Positions 17,684-25,745 of a DNA stretch of 46,225 nucleotides are shown piece after piece. This DNA comes from CAYSCZ01 sp964429655 (GTDB lineage Bacteria; Bacteroidota; Bacteroidia; Cytophagales; Cyclobacteriaceae): assembly GCA_964429655.1 (NCBI GenBank), contig CAYSCZ010000020.1, positions 1-46,225 of the forward strand, read 5' to 3'. Both the position numbers and the translations under genes were made by a program. Each line of letters opens with the position of its first letter. Positions within the stretch are counted from its first letter, which is position 1. The notes under the pieces were generated by a model. It was not told where the DNA came from. It made no database searches and saw only the letters and a program-made list of their open reading frames with translations.

Positions 17684-18463
17684 ATGTACTATTTAAAATC
17701 TATATCATTTCTATTAATTTATGTGATTGCAGGAGTTTCTATTAATAAAAACACTGATTCTGAGCAGAAGTCAGATTATTTAGAAGCATCCCGGGAGTTA
17801 TTAAGAACCATCAAAGATGGAAGGGATTATAACCAGCCACTCGAGGAAATTAAAAATTTAGATTTTTCTAAATTAAAAAAAGAGCTGAAAGATGATGACC
17901 ATAAAAAAGCTTTTTGGATAAATATTTACAATGCCTACATACAAATCTTGTTAAACAAACAACCTGAATTGTATGAGGATAAGAGTAGCTTTTTTAAAGA
18001 TGAGCTGGTCACTATTGGAAATAAGCAGCTAAGTTTTGATGATATCGAGCATGGAATAATCAGAGGTTCTCAGTTTAAATACGGCCTGGGCTATATTCCC
18101 AATATTTTCGCTGGTTCATTTGAGAAGGCGCACAGATTGTCAACCATTGATCCAAGGATACATTTTGGCCTGAACTGTGGCGCAAAGAGTTGCCCTCCCG
18201 TATTCATTTACAGTGGGCAATATTTTGATAATGAGATAGATAAGATCGCTACAAAATACCTTAGTTCCGTTTCCAGGTATGATGAAGAAAGCCATGTTTT
18301 AACTACCACCCCTCTGATACAATGGTTTAGGGGGGATTTTGGATCAAAAAAAGATTTGCTAAACATGTTCTATAAATATGAAGTCATCCCGGAAGGAGCC
18401 AATCCTTCCATAAAATATGCAGATTACGATTGGTCAATTGTTTTGAATAATTTTGTTACTTAG
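17684..18463 (+). CDS. DUF547 domain-containing exported protein
   Basis: The 259-aa product has an N-terminal signal (about 1-20). The body is a DUF547 domain: KKAFWINIYNAYIQ, the DDIEHGIIRGS motif, DPRIHFGLNCGAKSCPP and a terminal YDWSIVLN. The pattern with a conserved Asn-Ala-Tyr, a Cys pair (NCGAKSCPP) and a His is diagnostic. The fold has been compared to transglutaminase or papain-like proteins, but no activity is established. It lies 12 bp after the ABC-F gene, and the YwqK-like lipoprotein gene begins 19 nt after its stop, so the three could be one operon. Confidence 0.85.
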   Translation: MYYLKSISFLLIYVIAGVSINKNTDSEQKSDYLEASRELLRTIKDGRDYNQPLEEIKNLDFSKLKKELKDDDHKKAFWINIYNAYIQILLNKQPELYEDKSSFFKDELVTIGNKQLSFDDIEHGIIRGSQFKYGLGYIPNIFAGSFEKAHRLSTIDPRIHFGLNCGAKSCPPVFIYSGQYFDNEIDKIATKYLSSVSRYDEESHVLTTTPLIQWFRGDFGSKKDLLNMFYKYEVIPEGANPSIKYADYDWSIVLNNFVT

Positions 18464-18482
18464 ACTAAAAGAATTAGTTGTT

Positions 18483-19109
18483 ATGAATCAAAACAAAATC
18501 TATTTCATCCTTATCACTTTGTTGATCATATCATGCTCAACCACCAAAGAAAATACAACAGAGGATGTTAATCAGTATGAGGACTTGCCGAAAGGTAGCA
18601 TCGTAGAAAGTTATGACGATGGAAGCGGAATTGAGCGCGCATATATCCCAAATAATAAAAGAATCGTTCTGGAAGGTGAGCTCAAAGACGGTAAACGACA
18701 TGGCACATGGACCAACTATTACGCAAATGGAATTGTAAGGGATATAACCACTTATCAAAATGGTCTAAAAGAAGGCATCGCAATTACCATTGATGCCAGA
18801 GGCGACCTGACTTCCAAGGCATACTATCACCAGGGTAAGCTAGAGGGTGAATACCTAAATTATGATGGAAGAAGGATCACAGAAAAGCGGTTCTATAATA
18901 ATGGCCTTTTGGAAGGTACCCTAACCAAATATTATCGAAATGGGAAAGTGATGGAAGAAAGTCCATACAAAAACGGGGTTAGGCATGGCCTGTCAAAATG
19001 GTATGACCAGCAAGGCAACTTAACCATCCAGTATGAATATGATAATGGTGAGTTGGTTTCAGAAGAAAACCTGGCGAGTGAGGAAGAACCGGAAACACCA
19101 GAAAAGTAA
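18483..19109 (+). CDS. MORN/YwqK-repeat lipoprotein
   Basis: This is a 208-aa lipoprotein. The ATG at 18483 is preferred to an upstream in-frame TTG at 18453, because it gives a clean lipoprotein signal (MNQNKIYFILITLLIISC) with its Cys at residue 18 and does not overlap the DUF547 gene. The mature part has five to six YwqK-type repeats of about 23 residues with the G-x-x-x-G-x-W-x-x-Y-x-x-N-G pattern: GELKDGKRHGTWTNYYANG, GLKEGIAITIDARG, LEGEYLNYDG, LEGTLTKYYRNG and GVRHGLSKWYDQQG. The C-terminus is Glu-rich. Such repeats are known in antitoxin YwqK and in phosphoinositide-binding MORN proteins, but the function here is unknown. Confidence 0.85.
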   Translation: MNQNKIYFILITLLIISCSTTKENTTEDVNQYEDLPKGSIVESYDDGSGIERAYIPNNKRIVLEGELKDGKRHGTWTNYYANGIVRDITTYQNGLKEGIAITIDARGDLTSKAYYHQGKLEGEYLNYDGRRITEKRFYNNGLLEGTLTKYYRNGKVMEESPYKNGVRHGLSKWYDQQGNLTIQYEYDNGELVSEENLASEEEPETPEK

Positions 19110-19507
19110 TTTTAATTAGGTCTTTCAACCAAAAAAATCAGTCCTCCGGGTAAGAATAAACTCCAATTATTTAGTAGTAATTTCTGACCACACTTTCCTA
19201 TGCTACATCCCACCCTCAAGGCCACCCGCCGGCCAAGCCTGCCACCCTGCTATCCAACCCGGTCTTGGCCCGGCTCCCGGGGCCAGAGATACAGGCCATC
19301 ATCCTGGTACATTCATAGAACCGAATAAACCATACAGCGAGCTTCTTATTTCTAATTTACCTGCACTTTCTGCAGACCGGGCAAATCCGATAATCCTTTT
19401 GAATCTTAATATACAATAATTGTGGTAAATGTTTTTTAATGCTGGCACTGAACCTCGAACAGTGAATTTCTCTTTAATAAGGTAAACTTTACTGAATGGC
19501 GTAACGA
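19110..19507. other. 398-bp spacer with a GC-rich structured patch
   Basis: No gene is evident. Most of the spacer is AT-rich like the rest of the window, but about 19195-19320 is markedly GC-rich (runs such as CCCGCCGGCC and GGCTCCCGGGGCC). Within it CCGGCCAAG (19229-19237) can pair with CTTGGCCCGG (19264-19273) with a single bulge, so an RNA hairpin is possible. Translation of all frames around it is interrupted by stops and gives only biased low-complexity peptides. It could be an eroded mobile element, a repeat or a structured RNA. Confidence 0.5.
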
Positions 19508-19867
19508 CTAGTTATTTGCCTTTTTAATCGCTAATTTCAATTTTTTGGGTAATCCTGCCACTACCAATTCGTAACTGTGATTGATCCAATGGCGGATTTT
19601 GTCATCTGGAATCGATCCATCCATAATAATTGTGTTCCAGTGCTTTTTGTGCATATGATAACCCGGCTTTACACCTGCCCATTCCTCCCTCAGCTTGGTA
19701 GCAATCTCAGGATCACATTTAAGATTGATGTTGTCAAAGTTTTTGATATCACAAAGCGCAAACATTTTTCCTATAACTTTGAAAACCAAAACATCAGGGC
19801 CGAAAGGGGTATCCTCAGTCGTTACGGGTTTAGAGAGACAATATTCCCTGAACTCTTCAATATTCAT
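19508..19867 (-). CDS. MmcQ/YjbR family protein
   Basis: The 119-aa product fits the MmcQ/YjbR family, small proteins with a double-wing fold related to DNA-binding domains, of unknown role. Matching features are the N-terminal EFREYCLSKPVTTEDTPFGPDVLVFKVIGKMFAL, KCDPEIATKLREEW, a GVKPGYHMHKKHWNTI segment and IRHWINHSYELVVAGLPKKLK at the C-terminus. The length is typical. It lies 2 bp downstream of the 67-aa gene on the same strand, so it is the last gene of a likely ispG unit. The downstream spacer shows no clear terminator. Confidence 0.88.
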   Translation of the reverse strand: MNIEEFREYCLSKPVTTEDTPFGPDVLVFKVIGKMFALCDIKNFDNINLKCDPEIATKLREEWAGVKPGYHMHKKHWNTIIMDGSIPDDKIRHWINHSYELVVAGLPKKLKLAIKKANN

Positions 19868-19869
19868 GG

Positions 19870-20073
19870 CTACATAGCACGAATAATAAATCTGCTAATC
19901 ATCACCACTAATGCAATCAAAAACATGATAATGGATATCTTGTTGATGCCGTGCATGATTTTGATGTTAGTATTTGAAGGCCTGTTCGGGTCTTTTTTTC
20001 TAAAATAGTAGCTGGCTACTTCTTTCAGGTCAAAATAATATCCCGCACCTTTTTTTTCTTTTTCTTCGCTCAT
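19870..20073 (-). CDS. 67-aa single-pass membrane protein
   Basis: The N-terminal half is hydrophilic (EEKEKKGAGYYFDLKEVASYYF), followed by RKKDPNRPSNTNIKIMHGINK. A hydrophobic segment of about 18 residues (ISIIMFLIALVVMISRFI) forms the C-terminus. I recall similar short Cytophagales proteins with an FRKKDPN and MHGINKISI pattern (possibly the DUF6728 group), but I am not certain of the name. It is 5 bp after ispG and 2 bp before the YjbR-like gene, all on one strand, so it is probably translated from the same message. No function is known. Confidence 0.75.
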   Translation of the reverse strand: MSEEKEKKGAGYYFDLKEVASYYFRKKDPNRPSNTNIKIMHGINKISIIMFLIALVVMISRFIIRAM

Positions 20074-20078
20074 ATTTT

Positions 20079-22076
20079 TTAGTTTAAGACGGCAGATGGT
20101 TCTGTCCAGTTACCATCTTCTCTTATCAATTCAATTAATTCATCCAGTGCTCTTTCTGAAGGGACACCTCTTTTCATAACTTCTTTACCCTTATAAAGGG
20201 TTATCTTCCCTTTTCCTGAACCAACATACCCATAATCAGCATCAGCCATTTCCCCGGGCCCGTTAACAATACACCCCATAATGCCGATTTTGATTCCTTT
20301 TAAATGGTCCGTACGTTTTCTGATCATAGCTGTCGTTTCCTGTAAATCAAACAGCGTTCGGCCACAAGAGGGGCATGATATATATTCAGTTTTGGTTATT
20401 CTTGTCCTGGCAGCCTGCAAGATTCCAAAAGCAGTGGAATTATATTGTTTAAGCTGTCTTATCTGCACTTGATGTTTATCATAGGTGTTCTTATCAAACC
20501 CCATCATCACCCCATCACCCATACCATCTATTAATAATCCTCCCGTATCTGTTGATGCATAGATCATTAATGGATCCTCTTCCAGATAAGGATAATCTCT
20601 TTTTATGATCACAGGCGTAGATAAATCATTATCTATTAACCAAAAGAAAAACCTCCTTAGAGCCGCCATTGCATGATGGTTGACTGTTTGAAGAACCAGG
20701 ACTACATCAGTTCTATTCTTTAAGAAGATTTTTAATGGCTCTTCGGCGTCAATATCACTAACTTTTATAAAATTAAGTTTAGAATGAAAATGTTTTACAT
20801 CATATAATTCTTGTCTTTCGATAAGGGGATATTTGTTTTCCTGGTCATCCAATGTTTGCCAAATAGTGTAATCAAGCACTTCTTTTAATCCATTAGGCAA
20901 CATGAAAGCGATCGGGTTTTTTCCTGCGTAGATGTAATCACACCCAACATCATTCATAGTCCATTTATCCAGCTCGGGGAGGTAAAAATGTCCAATAGAT
21001 TTTAAGTCAGGTACATCAACCTTTTGGACCCTGCTGAAGTCTGCCATCACCCTGGGGACATTGCTATCGCCAAAGTTCAGCACTTCATGTGTTGCCCTTT
21101 TTTTATGTTCAAATGGATTGATGGGGGAGCTGTCGACCTGTTTAATAAGTTCATGACCGGCTCTACGAATATACCGGTCAACCATAATTTTAGCAACAGG
21201 GCCTTCAACTTCGGGCTCTTCCGTAAGAGAAACCCTCACCGTATCACCCAGTCCATCTTCTAATAAAGTACCAATACCAACTGCGGATTTGATCCTTCCA
21301 TCCTCAGCTTCCCCAGCCTCCGTCACCCCAAGATGAAGGGGATATGGTTGAAGATTTTCAACCTCAAGCTTGTTTACCAACAATCTGTAAGCCTGCACCA
21401 TCACCTGAGGGTTACTTGCCTTCATTGACACTACGATATCGTAGTATCCGAGATCTTCACATATACGAATAAATTCAAGCGCTGACTCGACCATCCCTAA
21501 AGGCGTGTCTCCATACCGGCTCATAATCCGGTCGGATAAAGAGCCATGATTGGTGCCGATACGCATCGCGGTACCGTATTCTTTACATATTTTGACTAAT
21601 GGTGTGAACCGCTTTCTTATTCTTTCCAGTTCAGCAAAGTAGCTCTCATCGGTATACTCGATTTCTTCAAATTTCTTTTTATCGGCATAGTTACCAGGAT
21701 TTACCCTTACTTTTTCAACTAACCGCGCGGCTATTTCAGCGGCATTCGGTGTAAAATGTATATCCGCGACCAGTGGTGTTTGGTAACCGTTTTTTCTTAG
21801 CTCATCTTTAATGTTCTTAAGGTTTTCAGCTTCTTTCACACTTGGAGCGGTTATCCGCACATATTCACAACCAGACTCGATCATTCTGATTGACTGCTCC
21901 ACTGAACCAAGGGTATCCATGGTGTCTACGGTTGTCATGGATTGCACACGGATTGGATTATTACCACCGAGCGGTACACCACCGATGTTTACAACCCGTG
22001 TTTTTCTTCTCGAGTAGGAAGTTAAACTGTTACAATATTTTATTTTGTTGATCAGGTCTATATCTGCTATGCTCAT
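20079..22076 (-). CDS. ispG: 4-hydroxy-3-methylbut-2-enyl diphosphate synthase (large form)
   Basis: IspG (GcpE) is the [4Fe-4S] enzyme of the MEP isoprenoid pathway that converts MEcPP to HMBPP. The 665-aa product is the long form found in plants, chlamydiae and Bacteroidota. It has an N-terminal TIM barrel (VNIGGVPLGG, RVQSMTT, RITAPSVKEAE, VADIHFTPNAA, RVNPGN), a large inserted domain (about 290-530), and the C-terminal iron-sulfur domain. The cluster ligands are Cys568, Cys571 (SCPSCGR) and Cys602 (GCIVNGPGE), with Glu609 as the fourth ligand. A TAAATTTG box lies 21 nt before the ATG. It is followed by the 67-aa gene with a 5-bp gap. Confidence 0.96.
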   Translation of the reverse strand: MSIADIDLINKIKYCNSLTSYSRRKTRVVNIGGVPLGGNNPIRVQSMTTVDTMDTLGSVEQSIRMIESGCEYVRITAPSVKEAENLKNIKDELRKNGYQTPLVADIHFTPNAAEIAARLVEKVRVNPGNYADKKKFEEIEYTDESYFAELERIRKRFTPLVKICKEYGTAMRIGTNHGSLSDRIMSRYGDTPLGMVESALEFIRICEDLGYYDIVVSMKASNPQVMVQAYRLLVNKLEVENLQPYPLHLGVTEAGEAEDGRIKSAVGIGTLLEDGLGDTVRVSLTEEPEVEGPVAKIMVDRYIRRAGHELIKQVDSSPINPFEHKKRATHEVLNFGDSNVPRVMADFSRVQKVDVPDLKSIGHFYLPELDKWTMNDVGCDYIYAGKNPIAFMLPNGLKEVLDYTIWQTLDDQENKYPLIERQELYDVKHFHSKLNFIKVSDIDAEEPLKIFLKNRTDVVLVLQTVNHHAMAALRRFFFWLIDNDLSTPVIIKRDYPYLEEDPLMIYASTDTGGLLIDGMGDGVMMGFDKNTYDKHQVQIRQLKQYNSTAFGILQAARTRITKTEYISCPSCGRTLFDLQETTAMIRKRTDHLKGIKIGIMGCIVNGPGEMADADYGYVGSGKGKITLYKGKEVMKRGVPSERALDELIELIREDGNWTEPSAVLN

Positions 22077-22097
22077 AATATCTTGGACTTACAAACA

Positions 22098-22105
22098 CAA
22101 ATTTA
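22098..22105 (-). promoter_or_regulatory. candidate -7 promoter box (TAAATTTG) for ispG
   Basis: TAAATTTG on the minus strand matches TAnnTTTG and ends 21 nt before the ispG ATG, the same spacing as the box before typA. A TTTA about 10 nt further upstream is not a convincing -33 element. Confidence 0.4.
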
Positions 22106-22138
22106 ACCGATAAAGCTTTAGAATAGTTGCCATATATT

Positions 22139-22843
22139 TCACAAATCTCCTAATTGAGGCCTCAGTATAATATCCTCAACTACTGTAGATTTGGATAGGT
22201 GATAGGTTGAATAAACGATCTCAGCAACATCTTCCGCCTTCATGAATCTTTCCCTGGGTAAATCAACGCCTTCCCAGCTGCTGGTAAGGGTAGCGCCAGG
22301 CATTACTGCTGTTACTTTAATATTTTTATCCTTAAGTTCTTCCCTAAGATTTTGCGATAAGCCGTACATCGCAAATTTTGATATGCTATAAGATCCACCA
22401 TTCGGATATCCTTTAAGGCTTGCTACTGAGGCAATATTGAAAATATGTCCACCTTGGTTTTGAATCATATTTTTAATTAATCCTCTCGTGAGGTAATATG
22501 CACTGTATAGGTTTGTTTCTATCATTTTTTCCATATTTCCTTCTTCTTCCGAGTGAATTTCACCGGGGATAAAAATCCCGGAGTTATTAATAAGCATCTC
22601 TACCGGTTGATTGAAAGATAAAATGTATTCAGCGAAAGCTTTAACCTCTTTTTTTTCAGAAAGGTCTGCCTGGAAAGTTTCAATTTTATTTTTACTGTTT
22701 ACAGCCTTCTTTAGTGCTTCCAGGTCAGAAGCACTTCTGCTGCAGGTAATGATCTTTAATTTATCCTCAGAAAATTTTTCAATGATGGCACGTCCTATTC
22801 CTTTCGTACCCCCAGAAATTACAAGTAACTTTGATTCAGACAT
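22139..22843 (-). CDS. SDR family oxidoreductase
   Basis: A classical short-chain dehydrogenase of 234 aa. It has the nucleotide motif SGGTKGIG (10-17), INNSGIF (85-91), the catalytic Ser139, Tyr152 and Lys156 (YSISK), and the post-active-site segment KVTAVMPGATLTSSW. It resembles 3-ketoacyl-ACP-reductase-like and sepiapterin-reductase-like SDRs, but the substrate cannot be read from sequence. It lies 62 bp upstream of ispG on the same strand, with a promoter-like box between them, and diverges from the MlaE gene across a short gap. Confidence 0.88.
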   Translation of the reverse strand: MSESKLLVISGGTKGIGRAIIEKFSEDKLKIITCSRSASDLEALKKAVNSKNKIETFQADLSEKKEVKAFAEYILSFNQPVEMLINNSGIFIPGEIHSEEEGNMEKMIETNLYSAYYLTRGLIKNMIQNQGGHIFNIASVASLKGYPNGGSYSISKFAMYGLSQNLREELKDKNIKVTAVMPGATLTSSWEGVDLPRERFMKAEDVAEIVYSTYHLSKSTVVEDIILRPQLGDL

Positions 22844-22907
22844 TTTTTGTATTTATTTCGTTTTCACTTAAACAAGTTGCAATTCGATTGTGACCAAAAA
22901 ACTCTTT

Positions 22908-23639
22908 ATGAAGAGCATAGGCAAATATTTAATATTTCTTGGGGAATTATTCGTTAGAAGGGAAAGTTTTAAGGTTTATGTGGACTTGATCCTTGATGAA
23001 TGTATAAAAGTTGGCTATAATTCAGTTTTTATAGTTGCCATAGTATCCACTTTTATGGGTGCAGTTACCACCATTCAAACAGCCTACAATTTAATTGCGC
23101 CTTATATTCCGGATTATGTTATTTCGCTAGTAGTCAGGGATATGACAGTGCTTGAGTTAGCGCCAACTGTTATTGCTATTGTCTATGCAGGTAAGGTAGG
23201 GTCTAATATTGCCAGTGAACTTGGCACAATGAGAATATCCGAGCAGATTGATGCTTTAGAGGTGATGGGAATTAATGCCACCTCCTATCTGGTTTTGCCC
23301 AAAATAATTGCATCGGTTATCATGTACCCCATGCTTGTGATTATTGCGGGGTTTTTATCAATCTACGGGGGCTATCTTACAGGAATTTTAACAGGGGTGA
23401 TCACAGGAACAGACTACATCTATGGAATCAGGGCGGAGTATAATGAATTCAATATTTTCTTCGCATTGATAAAAGCAGTGGTTTTTGGATTTTTAGTGGC
23501 ATCAATTGCGTCATTTAAAGGTTTTTTCACCAGTGGCGGTTCGCTGGAAGTAGGCAAGTCTAGTACATCAGCTGTTACCAATAGTTGCATTGCCGTCCTT
23601 GTAGCGGATTATATCCTGGCCCAAATATTTTTAGGATGA
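22908..23639 (+). CDS. MlaE-type ABC transporter permease
   Basis: This inner-membrane permease is of the MlaE/YrbE family, which moves phospholipids or related lipids between membranes with an MlaF ATPase and MCE (MlaD) proteins. The 243-aa product has about five membrane segments and the family signature around VGSNIASELGTMRISEQIDALEVMG. The ATG at 22908 gives the usual family N-terminus (MKSIGKYL). An in-frame GTG at 22890 is the alternative and would add six residues. Its stop overlaps the ATPase start (ATGA, 23636-23639), a sign of translational coupling. No MlaD-like MCE gene follows here, so its partner must be elsewhere. Confidence 0.92.
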   Translation: MKSIGKYLIFLGELFVRRESFKVYVDLILDECIKVGYNSVFIVAIVSTFMGAVTTIQTAYNLIAPYIPDYVISLVVRDMTVLELAPTVIAIVYAGKVGSNIASELGTMRISEQIDALEVMGINATSYLVLPKIIASVIMYPMLVIIAGFLSIYGGYLTGILTGVITGTDYIYGIRAEYNEFNIFFALIKAVVFGFLVASIASFKGFFTSGGSLEVGKSSTSAVTNSCIAVLVADYILAQIFLG

Positions 23640-24379
23640 TAGCAGTCAATAACATTAACAAGTCATTTAATGGTAAGGAAGTCCTGTTTGATATCAATTG
23701 CAGGTTAGAAAAAGGACAGACAAACCTGATTATAGGAGCCAGTGGTACGGGAAAGAGCGTGCTTCTTAAATGTATTGTAGGATTGCTACAACCGGATACG
23801 GGTCATGTACTTTATGATGGCCGTGATTTTACATCCCAGGATAATGATTTAAAAACAGAAATAAGAAGGGAAATTGGTATGCTGTTCCAGGGTGGTGCAT
23901 TGTTTGACTCTAAGACTGTGGAGCAAAACGTTATGTTTCCTTTGGATATCCTCACGAAGATGCCGTTGGAGGAGAAGCTGGAGCGTGTAAATTTTTGCCT
24001 GGACCGAGTAAACTTACAAAATATAAACAACAGGATGCCATCGGAAATTAGTGGTGGAATGAAAAAAAGGGTCGGGATAGCCAGAGCTATTGTAAACAAC
24101 CCGAATTATTTATTCTGTGATGAGCCAAACTCTGGGTTGGATCCCCAGACGTCTATAAGAATTGACAACTTGATTAAAGACATTACCGACGAGTTTAACA
24201 TAACTACCGTGGTGGTTACTCACGATATGAATTCAGTGATAGGTATCGGGGACTGGGTGATGTTTATTTATAACGGAAAAAAACTTTGGGAAGGAAACAA
24301 TAAGGACATTACATACTCTGAGGTGAATGAATTAAACGATTTCGTTTTTGCTAATAAATTAATGAAGCAGTGGAAATAA
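23636..24379 (+). CDS. MlaF-type ABC transporter ATPase
   Basis: This 247-aa cytosolic ATPase pairs with the permease immediately upstream. The Walker A is GASGTGKSV, the Q-loop is MLFQGGALFDSKTV (the GGALFDS form is typical of MlaF), the signature is ISGGMKKRVGIARA, Walker B is LFCDEPNSGLD, and the switch histidine is in VVVTHD. The start at 23636 overlaps the permease stop by 4 nt. An upstream in-frame TTG at 23585 would give a longer overlap and an unnatural N-terminus. The next gene starts 81 bp downstream, so the transporter pair may form its own unit. Confidence 0.94.
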   Translation: MIAVNNINKSFNGKEVLFDINCRLEKGQTNLIIGASGTGKSVLLKCIVGLLQPDTGHVLYDGRDFTSQDNDLKTEIRREIGMLFQGGALFDSKTVEQNVMFPLDILTKMPLEEKLERVNFCLDRVNLQNINNRMPSEISGGMKKRVGIARAIVNNPNYLFCDEPNSGLDPQTSIRIDNLIKDITDEFNITTVVVTHDMNSVIGIGDWVMFIYNGKKLWEGNNKDITYSEVNELNDFVFANKLMKQWK

Positions 24380-24460
24380 GTTTCCCAATTTATTTACCCT
24401 GGTAGATAACATTTATCGCTTCATTTGTTTAAGTTATTAGTAGTTTTTAACAATTATGTA

Positions 24461-25090
24461 ATGTTGTTGGATGTACATCTAAATCTTTTTGAATCCAGGT
24501 TTGAACCTCAGCTTAGAAAAGAAGTATTGCTAAACGGTCGGTTAAAAAAAGTAAATGCCGGTGCTGTTCTAATCTCTACCAATGCCACGGTTAAAGAAGT
24601 TCCCATACTTATTTCAGGTGTTCTAAAAGTGCTCAGGCAGGATGATAAAGGCCATGAGGTATTATTATACTATCTGGAGTCCGGAGATGCATGTGCTATG
24701 TCTATGAATTGCTGCATTAGTGGTCAGGAGAGTGGCTTTAAAGTGTTGGCTGAAGAGGATTCGGAAATGATCATGATACCATTATTAGTCATGGATGACT
24801 GGTTAAGAAAATTTCCATCCTGGCGAAGATTTGTATTCCAATCCTACAATGATCGTTTTCTGGAATTGATGCACTCCATAGATAGCATGGCCTTCATGAA
24901 GATGGATGAACGTTTATTCAATTATTTATTGGACAAGAAGCAATCTTCAGGATCTTACATTATCACTAAAACCCACCAGGAGATAGCCGAAGAGTTAAAC
25001 ACCAGCAGGGTTGTTGTATCTAGATTACTAAAACAACTTGAGCAAAAAGGTCTTGTCGAATTGTATAGACAGCGAATTGAAGTCTTATAA
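24461..25090 (+). CDS. Crp/Fnr family transcriptional regulator
   Basis: The 209-aa product has an N-terminal cyclic-nucleotide-binding-type beta-roll (about 15-130) and a C-terminal winged helix-turn-helix. The recognition region is THQEIAEELNTSRVVVSRLLKQLEQKGLVEL (about 162-192). The ATG at 24461 is preferred to an in-frame TTG at 24425, because Crp-type proteins begin close to this point. The effector pocket lacks the usual RxS phosphate-binding residues of Crp and instead carries GDACAMSMNCC, a cysteine-rich segment common in a Bacteroidota subgroup. That subgroup may sense redox or another ligand. The hydrolase gene follows 4 nt later. Confidence 0.9.
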   Translation: MLLDVHLNLFESRFEPQLRKEVLLNGRLKKVNAGAVLISTNATVKEVPILISGVLKVLRQDDKGHEVLLYYLESGDACAMSMNCCISGQESGFKVLAEEDSEMIMIPLLVMDDWLRKFPSWRRFVFQSYNDRFLELMHSIDSMAFMKMDERLFNYLLDKKQSSGSYIITKTHQEIAEELNTSRVVVSRLLKQLEQKGLVELYRQRIEVL

Positions 25091-25094
25091 GCCA

Positions 25095-25745
25095 ATGATC
25101 AACAAGGTATCCTATTCACACCATGCCAGTTATTCAACCTTGAATAATATTTCATCCAAAACGAAGTATATTTGGTTTGTCTGTCACGGATATGGACAGT
25201 TATCCAGGTATTTCATTAAAAAATTTGAGGGATTAAATCCTGACGAAAATTATGTCATTGCCCCACAGGGATTATCAAAATTTTACCTGGATGGGAACTA
25301 TGGACGGGTCGGCGCTTCCTGGCTCACAAAAGAGGAACGCACCCTGGATCTTGAAAATCAGTTGAAGTATCTTAAAGCGGTTTATGATCAGGGGTTAAAG
25401 AAATTAGATATGAGTAAGTTTCAACTAATCTTATTGGGCTTTTCTCAGGGTGTAGCAACTATTTCAAGATTTACTGCCCGTCATAAAGTATTATTTAACA
25501 GGTTAGTCCTTATTGCCGGAGGCTTCCCTCATGAGTTGACGGATGAAGATTTTCAATATTTAGGAAACCCAGGAGAGGTATTAACACTTGTTGGTGACAA
25601 GGACCAGTATTACCACCAAGCAATCTACGAGCAGGAAATATCCAGGATGAAAAGTGTTTTCCATGGAAAATTAACCCATCATGTTTTTGACGGGAAGCAT
25701 GAATTAACAGCAGAAATAATTAACGGCGTTCTTCAGAACGATTGA
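25095..25745 (+). CDS. alpha/beta hydrolase (carboxylesterase/phospholipase-like)
   Basis: This 216-aa hydrolase of the esterase/lysophospholipase type has FVCHGYGQ as its oxyanion-hole strand, the nucleophile Ser117 in GFSQG, Asp170 in GDKDQYY and His202 in DGKHEL. The ATG at 25095 is chosen because it follows the regulator stop by 4 nt and starts the fold cleanly. An in-frame TTG at 25038 lies inside the regulator gene. A natural substrate is not evident. Its position behind a Crp-type regulator and a lipid transporter pair suggests, but does not show, a role in lipid or ester turnover. It overlaps the convergent glycosyltransferase by 26 nt. Confidence 0.85.
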   Translation: MINKVSYSHHASYSTLNNISSKTKYIWFVCHGYGQLSRYFIKKFEGLNPDENYVIAPQGLSKFYLDGNYGRVGASWLTKEERTLDLENQLKYLKAVYDQGLKKLDMSKFQLILLGFSQGVATISRFTARHKVLFNRLVLIAGGFPHELTDEDFQYLGNPGEVLTLVGDKDQYYHQAIYEQEISRMKSVFHGKLTHHVFDGKHELTAEIINGVLQND

